NCBI GenBank assembly: GCA_037903475.1
Contig: JBAJFG010000615.1
Coordinates: 1,822,501 to 1,886,500, forward strand
Length of the DNA stretch: 64,000 nucleotides
Direction of reading: 5' to 3'
Source: Ancylostoma caninum
Lineage: Eukaryota > Nematoda > Chromadorea > Rhabditida > Ancylostomatidae
Positions within the stretch are counted from its first letter, which is position 1; the number at the start of each line of letters is the position of its first letter. The notes below the pieces were generated by a model, which was not told the DNA's origin, searched no databases, and worked only from the letters and a program-made list of their open reading frames with translations. Made by a program: the position numbers and the translations under genes. Shown piece after piece: positions 33,805 to 44,999 of the stretch.

Positions 33805-34082
33805 TCATCGTCCAGGTCGGAATGCTGGATTGTTGATGATGGCGTGGCTCTCGACCATTTCCCTCATAATTCGTTCCAGAGCTTTTAGATCACGACGTGG
33901 TCGGCCTTCTGCAAGATGGATGCTTAGGAGAATCAGGAAAAAGAGAGAAAGGAAGAAAAATGCGATAGGTCAGTCTAAAAGAAGAGTGAAAAAACATCAG
34001 ACCAACCTTCGATTGGAGCACACTGAACCAGCAATAACGTTGCAAATAGAAGTATCAGAAGCGTGAACAGAAGACGTCGCAT
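33805..34082 (-). CDS. Predicted neuropeptide/peptide-hormone precursor, 59 aa (2 exons)
   Basis: Exons 34007-34082 and 33805-33908, GT-AG intron of 98 bp, phases agree. Residues 1-22 form a classic signal peptide (MRRLLFTLLILLFATLLLVQ then CA). A short spacer PIEEG leads to RPRR, a prohormone/furin-type cleavage site. The remainder, starting DLKALERIMREMVESHA and ending INNPAFRPGR at the stop codon, would give one peptide of about 26 residues; the final Gly-Arg predicts trimming and C-terminal amidation (FRP-amide). The N-terminal part of the peptide is a likely amphipathic helix. A TATA motif about 80 bp upstream and AATAAA 145 bp downstream frame the gene. The organisation (signal, basic site, single amidated peptide) is that of a secreted neuropeptide, but I do not recognise the family; no RFamide, PDF or insulin motif is present. 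A non-neural secreted peptide is the alternative. Confidence 0.72.
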
Positions 34083-34161
34083 AGTTGCAGTCGGATGAGT
34101 CGTATTTCGCTGTGAGTGAGTGAGTTGTCAGGTCAGCGCAGCTCTATCGCAGAAATGGCTT

Positions 34162-34167
34162 TATAAA
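34162..34167 (-). promoter_or_regulatory. TATA box of the peptide-precursor gene
   Basis: CTTTATAAAG, a palindromic TATA motif readable on the minus strand, centred about 80 bases upstream of the peptide gene's ATG. This distance allows a short 5' UTR. Confidence 0.45.
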
Positions 34168-34724
34168 GCACGTATGATTGGTGTGCTGTGGTGTTATCAA
34201 GTGTGGACAAATACTATCACCAGTCGCGTCGGCGAATGCTTGAAATACCTGGAAGCTCAGCACTAAATAACTTCGCCGAAGTTATGGAAGCACAGATAAG
34301 CACGGCCGGTGAGTCGCGACAGTTGCCGTGGACCTGTAGTCACCAACATCAAACTACTAACTCTGGAATTTCTCTGGAAAATGTGGCCATTTCGGAAAAG
34401 TTCGGGTGCACTCCATGCATATGTAGTAGGATCAGGTCGAAGTCTAATTTTAAGCTGTTGATAGCGAGAGATAGTGCAGATGGGAGCATTACTTCCCTTT
34501 TTTTTGTTGTTGAGAAATATGAAAACAATGAAAATTCCATCGGAAGTACAATGAGATTGTTTCAAAAGTGAACGAACACGTTGACCATCAAGGGAGAGTG
34601 AAGAAACCTCAATGCATCATCAACAGAGTCCAAATGAAACAGACAGCAACAGAAGGACTCAGGGAGACTTCTAGAAATTTACGGACACTCTCGGAAAAGA
34701 AGGCATGTGTGTCTCATCTGTATG

Positions 34725-34766
34725 TCTGTCTGTTTTTTTTTGCTTGTCTGTCTGTCTGTTTGTCCG
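34725..34766. repeat. Short TGTC microsatellite with T run
   Basis: Imperfect (TGTC) units around a T9 run. Simple sequence, no coding meaning. Confidence 0.8.
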
Positions 34767-34895
34767 GGCTCTCTTGTCTCAAAAGCATACTCAGTGCTTT
34801 CATACAGTAGGAATTATTACATCATTCCTTACAAGGTGTTGATCCTTCTAAGCACACTGTTATTTACAGAGTTTGCATGTGAATGCGAGGCAACT

Positions 34896-35511
34896 GCCAC
34901 AGGCGCCTCTTTGGTGGCTCCAACCCTCCAGGCGTGGCGCCGCACTGAGATGTTTATGTGACAGATGTCTCGGATAAATAGTAGTAAGAAGTTAATTAAA
35001 AAGATTACCAAGTTTCTGTGAATGTCTGTTTGTTTAGAAAAGAACCACTCCCTGGCCCGTCAGTAGGGGGAGGAGTGGTCTTCAGTTAGGAATAAGAATA
35101 GGAATTTTTTTAGGATACAAGTTAGAGCACAGAAGCGAGGATGCATAAGTAGGCTGACATCTATGGAATTTTTATCTTATGAAATAACCTCAATACCTCC
35201 CCCACCCATCATTTTCCCATACGAAGAACTTTTCATGTGGAAATAAACAATGTCTCTTCAACATTTTTCCAAACCATCTGTAATACTATTATTCTCACCA
35301 TGATCGGATGTATAATGGGATAAGAAACTTTTCAATTTCATCCATCGTGATATTTCTCACCTTGTGTTTAAAAGAATTCTTTGGATGGTATTTTTACTCG
35401 AGAAAAAAAAACCTGCAGAAGTGCTATTGAGTGCTTAAATGATGCTCGATTATAACATGAGCAAGAAAAATGAACCAGTGAGACTAGGGTGACACCTTGG
35501 GTCGCATGCAT
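34896..35511. other. Unassigned stretch
   Basis: AT-rich sequence between the peptide gene's upstream region and the palindromic element at 35512. I see no exon, RNA gene or terminal repeats. Confidence 0.4.
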
Positions 35512-35600
35512 TATTGAGATTACTTAGGGTAAACGCCTTAACATCACACAAACCATAGTTAGCACGGGCTTCAACTGCTTCACCCTGGGTAATCTCAATA
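35512..35600. repeat. Palindromic miniature element (TGAGATTACC family), copy B
   Basis: Begins TATTGAGATTACTTAGGGTA and ends with the complement (CCCTGGGTAATCTCAATA), with a partly paired centre containing AACATCACACAAA. Four other copies are at 14896, 46814, 52325 and 61611. It could form a long hairpin. Confidence 0.75.
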
Positions 35601-35860
35601 ACGGATTCAGGCCCTTATTAATCGTAACTGCTACATGGTTACTATAGAAGGGGTACAATGTTTTTAGCTATCAGCAAGTAGTTCAGTGCTCTTGTTCGTG
35701 TTTTTTTTTTTTGCAAAAGTGGAAGAATGTCGGCGGGCAAGTTTTAAAATTGGATTATGACACAAACTCTTAACTTTTCATTTTGAATTATATGATGGCG
35801 AGATTATAGGATGAGCGGTAACTATCCAGGGAAAAGGGACCAAAATGATGTATGTTATTA

Positions 35861-36767
35861 CAGGGTGCGCGCGAATTATTGGCGCGTGGTTTTTTGAGCC
35901 CCAATCATTAAGGATTGAGCGAAATCACAAGTCATGTTATAGGTGTCCTTCCTTGAGCCTACCGTAGATATCAACTGGTTTCTCGAATGACCTTTTCCTG
36001 TGCCTACATGGGCTTCAGGAAATCTCCTGGTCGAATCGCTGGTGGCACGGGGTCGGTGACACCACCACACCACCCTTCCTTCCAAGATTTTACGAAGTAG
36101 ACTTTAGAAAACTACGACCGTACATGTATGATAGGTCACAGCTAGGTCTTAGCTACAATGGGCTTACCGTTAATTGGACCACCAAATGATTATCATGCCG
36201 AAAAAAGGCGTTGAATCTAACAGACCGTTTTTGCTTTTTTTTGCAAACTCGGGACTGCTAATCATCGGAAGAGCGAATATAGTAGTCGTTTCGGAACCGT
36301 GGAAAACTCCCAATTCTACCAGTAAAAAATGGCTTTTGCAAACTCGTTCGTCCCCAGTTTGCAAGGCAAAATTCGGTCAAAATTGGTTTCACGGATGATT
36401 TCCTGGAATTTTGGCCTAAAGGGATTGTCCACGTAACTCACTCCATTGGCATTCTTATGAGCTCCGCTTTGGATATGTTAGTGAACAAGGTCTGTAGTAC
36501 TAAATGGATAGGAACAGACTGGCTGAAGTTCGTTCCTGAAGAATCCTGAAAATTTCTTCTGTAATAACACTAGCGTGTCAAGGGTGGTCTGAGCTGAAAG
36601 CTTCTCCAAGTCTCTACTTACCCGGAAAGAGGTCACAAGGCAAATTTGCTGTTACTTACGGTAGGTATTGCTCCAGCAAACATACCCAAAGAACGGCCTA
36701 TGAATTCGCTCAATCCTTAATGATTGGGGCTCAAAAAACCACGCGCCAATAATTCGCGCGCACCCTG
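35861..36767. mobile_element. 907-bp element with long (about 60-bp) terminal inverted repeats
   Basis: Starts CAGGGTGCGCGCGAATTATT, continues TGGCGCGTGGTTTTTTGAGC through CAATCATTAAGGATTGAGCG, and ends with the complement. TA flanks both ends (35859-35860, 36768-36769), as for Tc1/mariner elements. The interior has no recognisable transposase. Confidence 0.8.
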
Positions 36768-36769
36768 TA

Positions 36770-39700
36770 CATACATGGTTATTATGGTTCGACAGTGACA
36801 AAGCTTGACTAGGGATGAAGAAATAAAACAGCGTTCACCCGAGGAGTTTTATGAACAAACTAGGAATGACTATCTACGAAATTATCAAACCATCACAGGA
36901 AAAATATTTCTAGAGTAAAGAAGTAAAATATGTCATTGAAGTGAGGTTTGGCAAAAGCAGAAAATATCCTCTCCTTTGAAAATTCATACACAAAGGGTAG
37001 ATGTTGTCCTCAGCACAGGGCGACATATGTTCTTCTGAAGTTCTTACCAGCTGGGTGGTGAACTGGAACATCTCAAATAAAAACAGGAGCAAAGCTGTTC
37101 TGCATAGCGAAGCGCATGATTGAATCCTGGAAAACGCCTTCAACTCCAGACCTTGTTGATTTCGCATGCCAAAGAGTTTCCCAAGAACCCGCGCTGCCAG
37201 GAACAGCAGCCTGTTCAGGCGTGCGGGCCTCTAGGAGTGATGTTTTCGGAGTGATCTTGGTCTATATATTTTACTTATTCCTTAAGAAAATCCTTCTAAA
37301 ATGATATGCTTATGAATGAGGCCAGTCATATTGTAGTTCAACAAAATAGAATAATCAGAATAGAAGAAAGAAAAAACAAGAGAGTTGGAAGTTATCCCCT
37401 GCCTTTGTTCAAGGGAAATGGAACATATTTATTGAAGTCTGTTATTGTGAATCCAGAAACTGAACATTGGTTCAGCCAGCGCATTGGCTGTTTGTATTTG
37501 TTGTGGCTTCATGACTAAAATACCAGCAGGTAATCGCTTGTTTTGCGCATGGATGTGTTAGCAGACACAAATCCGTTATGCGCCGAGCCACCTAAAGGTT
37601 GGATGCGTGGTGGCCCAGGTAATTCCTGGGAACCGTGTGCCTTTATGGTTGTCAGCCGCACATTCATAGAAAAAGTTGTTCGATCATCTCTTCCTCTCTA
37701 GAAATTAGAATTCTGAGCACATACTCCCTCCTTCCTCTAAATAAAGTAGCCAAATGGTCGTTCATTCTGAATGACGCTCTGTGGGAGTTTCTGGTAATAT
37801 TCCCGTTGTATCTTCACATCATATTCAACATTTACAATTCTAAAATGTAAATGTGGCGTATTTCAGCTGCGTGAGCATATTAATTACGTTGATGCTTTTT
37901 TATCAAATGGTTAATAACAACCGAAATTTCGATGGGAAGAGGAAAAAATATGTAGAGCATCGAAAAAACTGAGGAATATTTGAATATGGCCGAGAAATGC
38001 CTATTGCTAAGCGAAAATGGATTTAAGACAAGACTTTGGACGTCAATCTCTCAGGGCAAGGATGGATCCGAGGAGCTCAAATATCTCGAGTTTTTATTCA
38101 TAAAGAGGATGGTGTTTCAAGCGCCTGGCTCGATCCATATTTTCTATGGATTTCAATTTAATCGGAACAAAACTTGAAAGAAGCGAAATATTGGAGGAGT
38201 CAGGAGCAGCTCATCGAAGAATCTTAGAGCCAGTTGCCAAAGTCCTCCGACTAAAGTTCGCACTAATATTCAAGCCTGTTTAAGGGTCTCTTCCACCGAC
38301 ATGTGTTTGAGAATCCTGAAGTCAGGCCTCCAAAAAATTTCATCTTCTGGAGTTAGTGGTCTCCGGAGAATTAGGATGTTAGCGATTATCATAACGTGCC
38401 ACATCCCGTTGATATATACAAATTGGTGGACGATGCGCCAGCTTACGTTAGCTCGGTCACTCCCAGGCAGGCAGGAGCGCCATTCTGGTGACGGAATCCA
38501 CGTGCGCCCATGCATTCCAATACACGGAAAACAACACCTAATCAAAGGATTTCTCGCGTTTTTGGTGCTGGTCCATCGTTGGTTATCAGTTCCACATCTC
38601 TAAATAGACCGAAATTCGGTGAGATTTTAAAAAAATGGAGACTTGTGAGTTACTTTCGACTGTTATCTAAGGAAACTGGTAATCATGTCTGCTATGATAA
38701 CGTTACTTCTTAGCCTCATGGTACCTTCCTGTTATCCTGACACTTCCAGCTCTTTTCTGAGCTTCATCCATGGCCTTTATGGCCAAGAAAAACGTTCCAT
38801 AATATACCTCCCCTGTTGCCGTCCCAGTGGGCAAGTGTTTGCTTCCCTTGTATGGTAATTGTGCAGCTCAAACCTACCCTGGAGAGCATGTATCGAATTA
38901 GAAGCATATGAGCATCTCGCCATAATTGCAGCTATACCTCCTCAATTTCTGCTGAGAGGGGAAGGCTTTAGCAGCTACTGACAGGGGGATGACAGTAAAT
39001 GAGGGGATAGCCTCAGGTTTCGAACTCGACCAATTATGATGTTCGAGTTGCGTTCCTACTGTACAATTCTCCACGCACTATTCCTTGAACAACGGATGCT
39101 TACGACTCAGAGCAAATGAATCAGATTGGAAGAAGTTAATGGAAGAAATTATAAATGCGGAATATTTCAGAGCAATAGCCCCTGAAACGGCACTCGGAAA
39201 CGGCGTGCACGCTTCTGACGGGGAGATATTCTGCTTTTATGTAGAATGGACGAAACAACGACGCAGCGAATTCATTGCCATAAAAGGTCTGTCGAATTTT
39301 TTCGAACTGAAAATCTAGTTTCAACGTGCTTGATGTGTTGCATTTGAACATGATACGGTAAGCTGTGGCGTCAATGCTTGCTGTACTTGCGTTACTGCAC
39401 GGAAAACACCTCTAGTTAGAGCAAACCTATTTAGAGGCCAGAAATATCCATGACCAATAGTTGTGCATGGACAAATGACGTGAGACAAATGAAAAGGCAT
39501 GAAAGGCGTTGTATTCTAGGGATCGTAAGCTCAGATTATGCAAAATCACTGTTTTTTTAGCGCCATTTATTTACAACAGAAGAGGTTCGCTACATGCACA
39601 TTGTACCGAATAAGGAACTTTGCACATTTGCCCTCTGAAACGCAGCAAAAAAATCAGTGGACGTGGAGGTTATCTCAGTTTGTGCATATTTGCTAATAAC

Positions 39701-42063
39701 ATGAACAGATAACGACGCATTCGCAATGAGTTCTATATTTAGTAACTAAAAAAATCAGAAAAAGAAGAGAATTATGTGGCGACTCCTTATCGTTCCTATG
39801 CATTTGGCGAGAACCCTTTCTGTTTGACTTGAATCTTCAGAATCGCGTTGGAGATATTTGCACTGTTAATGTTACAGTGAGTTACGGACCAAAATTATGT
39901 ACATGATCCCGCGCAGAAGTCTCAAACACCGTTTTATGCCACTTTTTGTGTGGAGGCTTTGGGCGGAGCAAAGGCGAAAGTACGAGATGTCCTTACTAAT
40001 TGAAAGGATACAAATTATTAATTGATGAAGGGCGAAACACTATCACCAATGGGTAAATTGGAATAAATGAGAGCTCTTAAATGAATCGAGGGGAGCTAGG
40101 ATGCAGATTACTTTTCAACACACGGTTTCGGGGCTTAAACTAGCCGAAAGTGTGATCTCATGGGGGCCCTGGGTCTAAGGCACTATTTATGGTGGATGCG
40201 CGTCAAATTTGATCCGTCGGCCTGAATTTCACGAAGTTTTCGCGATGTCTCGGTGCGGCGAAGATCAGAACGCAGTTAGTTCGCGCGGATGTCGCGACAA
40301 CAAAACCAGGGACATTCGCGTCCTGCCAAGAATTCTCTTCTCCTCTTCGTTTATGTACGTTATGTAAGACCGTCTCATCAGTGGTTTCCCAGGAAGCTTC
40401 ATACATTTTCTTGCTCGCAAGGTACCTCCTAGATCGCAGTCTGCTGAATTCCAAGTATCCCTTTTGGTCTGGTCTAGAAGGTGTTGGAGGTGCCCATTTC
40501 ACCCTTCCTGTATGGTGAGGATAGCTCGTTTACACCCCAGGTTTCGCCCGGTGTGCGCCACAATAGGAGCAGCTCAGGAACGATTCTTTAATACTTCTGC
40601 ATTGGCACATAACTGTCACTGCCTCGAAGGTTCCTGCAAATCCCGATTCAATAAGGATTTCGAAGCAATCTTGGTTTAGAATTGCGACTTCACTGTTTCG
40701 TTTCCTGCATCCTATATCTAGAAATATGCTTCCTGACGACATCGCCATTTCTTCTGTTTCATGCACACCTTTTTTGAACCCATGGCACAACCTAGGGATT
40801 TTAGCACTGCTGACCAGGGACGGATACTAGGCGGGTCTGACGACTCCTAACAAAAGGTATATGTACTGTCATATGCAGTTTGTGACGCTGGTCTCAAATC
40901 TGTCCACCTTATCTGCTGCGGAGTCTTCAGTGAAGAGTTACGGTGGCATAATTGCAGCCTATCTAAAAAGGCCAGATTTGACTTCCGAGTTATATTCTGC
41001 TCAGGATATGCTCTAAAACCACCCCATATATTTAGATAAATAGAAACTGATTCATGTTTTCGAAACGTGATTAAATTCGGGTGATTTCCAGCGATCGTTT
41101 GGCTAAATACATCTTAGAAGCCAAATTTAGGCTGTCTTGCGCAAACTCTAAAGTGCTCCGCGGCAGATAAGCTAAACGGATTTGAGATCAGCGTCGAAAA
41201 CTGTACTTGACAGTATACATCTCTTTACGAAATGCCGGGCCCCCTAAGTATCCTTCCGTAGTAGGCTGAACCATCCTGATGAACGGAAAGACAGACTAAG
41301 CAAACAAATAAATAAATAAATAGATGATTAATAAAATGATTAAGTGGATAAGTATGTCATAAACTTGGAAGCGGCTGAAAAGCACATGCTGAAGATACGA
41401 AAAGAAAGGGACGAATGTGACTGCGCGTATTCGAGATAGGGGAAAGAGGTTTATGATAGTTACCGGTGATAGAACTGATCTTTGAGGTTGCGCCACAACC
41501 AAGGCTTGTTTTTCTGTTCGTTATGATCAATCCGATTATAGCTGTTCAGGTAAACGGGTGAATGAACGCCGAGAAACGATGACGGCAATTTCTACTGTCT
41601 TAAATAGATTGTACTTCTTCACATTTATTGGCAACATTTGTGGAAATGCTATCGGATAATTGAAATCACCTTTAGCTGATGATATTTTATGTGAAATTCA
41701 CTGCGCGAATCATTTTTATCGCCTGCCACTGGTTGAGAACGAAGAGAGGTCAGTGAGGAACAACAGAAAAGATATTTCTTCGTAGAGGTCTCAGCGCATT
41801 CTTTTTTTCAAGAATCCTTATAACGTTGGCTGTCGAAAACAGTGAAGCAGGAGGGAGTGGAAATAAGAAATGTGCTCCAAGAAATTACCATACTCGCGTT
41901 GTTATGTATTGGATTAGAAATGAATATTTGGAAAAAAAATAAAACGAAGAGTTACGAAATTTGGGGATAATGTTATTCAAATATGAAAGCCGTTGTCTAA
42001 TAGAAGATGCTGAACTCCTGACGGACGAGTACGACAGACATCCTCCATAAAAATTAGGCCATG
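36770..42063. other. Long stretch without an assigned gene
   Basis: Several open frames of 60-105 codons occur (minus strand near 36910-37230, 38270-38545, 40203-40502; plus strand 38301-38603) but none has a recognised domain or a consistent exon chain. The minus-strand frame at about 37046-37230 lies between an AG and a good CTG/GTAAGA donor and could be an exon of an unknown gene. Otherwise I see nothing definite. Confidence 0.4.
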
Positions 42064-42371
42064 TACAGTCCGGTCCGGCAGCCACTGCAAATGGGCGCCG
42101 GCGGGCGCCGGCCGCCGCCACCCTCCGGCGCCCCGGTATTGTGAGCTATAAATCACTCGAACTTGGGAGAAAGCGAAGAAAAATACAATTTTAGTCCATA
42201 GTAGACAGGGTAAATAAGCCTAGCCTTATGCTTAAGAATGGGTTTAAGGCTTAGGCTTAGGCTTTACAGGAGTGGCCCCACCCAACTCCCTTTTCACCTA
42301 AATTTCGAAGATAAACTACGGTAAGTGTAAGTGTAAGTAATAGTGGACACCATTTGTACGTTGCATTGCGT

Positions 42372-42446
42372 GCGCGCATAGCTCAGTGGGTTGAGAGAAT
42401 GATCGACGTCGTGGCGGTCAAGGGATCGAATCCTGCCCTGTTCCCC
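42372..42446 (+). repeat. tRNA-like (SINE-type) unit A in composite element, copy 2
   Basis: A box TAGCTCAGTGGGTTGAG and B box GGATCGAATCC (one change from the Pol III consensus). Anticodon and T stems do not pair well, so a tRNA-derived sequence rather than a tRNA gene. Confidence 0.62.
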
Positions 42447-42516
42447 GTTTTGCAAATACATATAGTATGCTGCCTACGGCTACTGCAGTTATCTAACAAA
42501 TTCCAACATAAAAAGT

Positions 42517-42587
42517 AGCCCGGATGGCTCAGTGGTTTGAGCGGCAGATTGCAATCTGTCCCTATCGCTGGTTCCACTCCGTTGGAG
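42517..42587 (+). repeat. tRNA-like (SINE-type) unit B in composite element, copy 2
   Basis: A box TGGCTCAGTGG, CAGATTGCAATCTG at the anticodon-arm position (GCA centre), B box GGTTCCACTCC. Followed by a tail GATCTCCTTCGGGTAGTCCA also found in the independent copy at 44834-44962. Confidence 0.65.
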
Positions 42588-44833
42588 ATCCAGAGTTAAG
42601 TATCGCAGTGTTTGGGGTTCACTGCTTGGAACGTCCCCCGTGATCTCCTTCGGGTAGTCCAGGAAGGCATCCGGCAACGTTTTCCATAAATTTCGAAGAT
42701 AAACTACGATAAGTGTTAGTGCAAGTAATAGTAACAGTGTAAGTAATAGTGAAAAACCACTTTTTCAAAGTTGAGCGAAACCAGGAGAGAGTAACTCCGC
42801 CGTAAAGGACTGCTCCACGGAAGATGAATGACAGCGGTAGAACTACTTCGCAATGGATATGGAACAATTTATACGGATTTCGATTATTTCTGAGGATCCC
42901 GAATAGGATGAGCTTTATTATTCAGATGGGATAACTGAAGTACTGTGTCCATCTATAGAAGAATAACGACCATTTTTGTATTTGCGAAGCAGTGTACTAT
43001 AGCAGAAAATGGAAGAGTTGGCTTCGCTTATTGTGTATTCAGAAATCTTTCCCCATGAAAATCACAAAAATGAAAAAACGTGAAGGTTGTGAAAATGGTC
43101 CCCTGCTTTATTGCCTTAACATATCCACTGCACTCTGTCTACTATGGACTAAAATTGTATTTTTCTTCGCTTTCTCCCAAGCTCGAGTGCTAGTCATTAA
43201 TGCCGGGGCGCCGGAGGGTGGCGGCGGCCGGCGCCCGCCGGCGCCCATTTGCAGTGGCTGCCGGACCCGACTGTAGCTCGGTCTTCTCTCAAAATACGAA
43301 ATGATTCTGGCTAGGTAGTGGGGAATTGTTGGTTGATGCATAGTAAGCCACGTATGGTGGCGCCTGAATGGCCAAGATGCACATGGGTCACAAATCCATA
43401 TTCAAACCGCAGAAACAACACCTACATCCTTACACTACTTAGGCGAGTAGATGACAGACTTTGCCGCTGCTAAAACGACGTGCTAATCTGATGGAAATTG
43501 AAGAGAGAGCGGGGCTGATGGAATCGCCCCTTACACTGGAAAATCCACAGTGATATTAACGTTGCGATTGAAACCTTCTGGAGGACATTTTCAGTGCATT
43601 GAGGATCCCACTCAATTACCTTTCTAAATTAATAAAGGCAAGTAATCTTTCTGAATAAGGGTTTATTTTCAAGCTTCGAGTGAGACTCCACACTTTTCCA
43701 GAAGTTCGCTGAACTCAGCGACTAAAACCAATGCATAGGCTAAGCCCCAGGTTTTCAGCGGCTTCACTTTTGCATCCCTCTCCTAGTCTAGACGCCATAC
43801 TTCTCTTGAATGATGTCAGCAGCTCTCGCGCCTTCGTTTAACACATATTTCATTTAAAGCCTCAAACAAAGGAATGCTGAAAACTTTCAAAAACGGAACG
43901 AATTTGTATCGCGGTGAGATTTACAACCCGGGTCAGTCAAAACCGGACATTTTGGGCTAGAGTGCAATCAGCGTAAAAAAACTGCGTCGGATCCTTGAGC
44001 GATTTGAGAGGGGCTGTAATGACTGTAATTGGAGATATAGCCTTTACATGGAATAAGCTCTTAAAGTGGCATTTGATTTCTTGTGAAAGGTTTGTTTTCA
44101 GTGCATGCAAATCTAACGCTCGTTCGGGTCACTTCTTGGGTCGTCATAACCGGATTGAACTGGCTGAATGCAAATTACATATGCTGTGAAGAGGGAGCCA
44201 ACTGCTATGGCGTAAAATGAATGCGCTGATTTATATCCACACTCATGTGCACAGTTCTATAGTCTATGAAGTACAGATTTATCACGCCGATCATTCAGTG
44301 TCTGTCGCCATCGCCCAAATGACTCAAAAAAAACTCATGTACTCATTTGCATCGTCAAGGGACACATTAGCCCATTTACGCAGTCAATCAGTGGCTACAA
44401 TGCAGAGTTCCAAAGTGCTGGTGATAATGTGAGAAATGTTGTCATCATTCTTGCCTTCACTTCGGTTCACCACGTGCTAGCGATATGTTGACAGAAGGTC
44501 ATGCTTGTTTTCTATTGCTTGCTAACCAATAGCAAGAACGTTAGGAATCTTTCCGTCACGTAAAAGGTCGTCCGGCATTAATCTTTGCAATCAAACACTA
44601 TTCGGTACTGCTGCTTCTCAAAATCCACGGATGTAAAAAGGAAAAAAAACATCCGTAGAAAATACGATGTCTGCCAAAGTTTGCGTTTTTTTTGATTGAC
44701 AAAAGTAAACAACGTTCTTTACGGTAGTCCAGAAGTGTGAACAAATATTTCGTTTTTTTTCTGTCAAATTAAACCGTTTTTTAAACTCTGGTCACCTGAG
44801 CAACGACTAGGCTAAGGCTTCAACTTGCGCTCA

Positions 44834-44962
44834 GTCCAGATGCTTTCCTGGACTACCCGACGGAGATCAAGTGGGGTATAATTACGTCCCTGAATCTCCT
44901 GCGGACTAGAACATTAGAGAGGACCGTGATTCGGTGCTAAAACCACTGCAGCATCCGAGTTG
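44834..44962 (-). repeat. Solo tRNA-derived SINE-like copy
   Basis: On the minus strand a degraded A box (TGCTGCAGTGG, then TTTTAGC) and B box (GTTCTAGTCC) precede the tail GATCTCCGTCGGGTAGTCCA-GGAAAGCATC, which matches the tail of unit B in the composite elements. It occurs without the element's terminal repeats, so unit B plus tail behaves as an independent dispersed repeat. Confidence 0.6.
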
Positions 44963-44999
44963 TTCCCTTGATTATTGAAAAAGAAAACAATGTAGCAGA

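Larger units (their letters stand above)
42066..43273 (+). mobile_element. Composite inverted-repeat element with two tRNA-like units, copy 2
   Basis: Same family as 4631-5897 in opposite orientation: termini CAGTCCGGTCCGGCAGCC and GGCTGCCGGACCCGACTG, TA flanks (42064-42065, 43274-43275), arms of about 150 bp with the GGCGCCGGCGGGCGCCGGCC block, and the same two tRNA-like units in the same order. It is 59 bp shorter than copy 1, with differences in both arms and in the TAAGTGTAAGT spacer repeats. Confidence 0.87.

Noticed and set aside
34188..34571. Plus-strand 127-codon frame beside the peptide gene
   Set aside because: No signal peptide, domain or splice evidence, and its start region overlaps the likely peptide-gene promoter.
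36910..37230. Minus-strand frame of about 105 codons with a hydrophobic stretch and a good internal donor
   Set aside because: Two frames are open over the same interval and no partner exons or homology were recognised.
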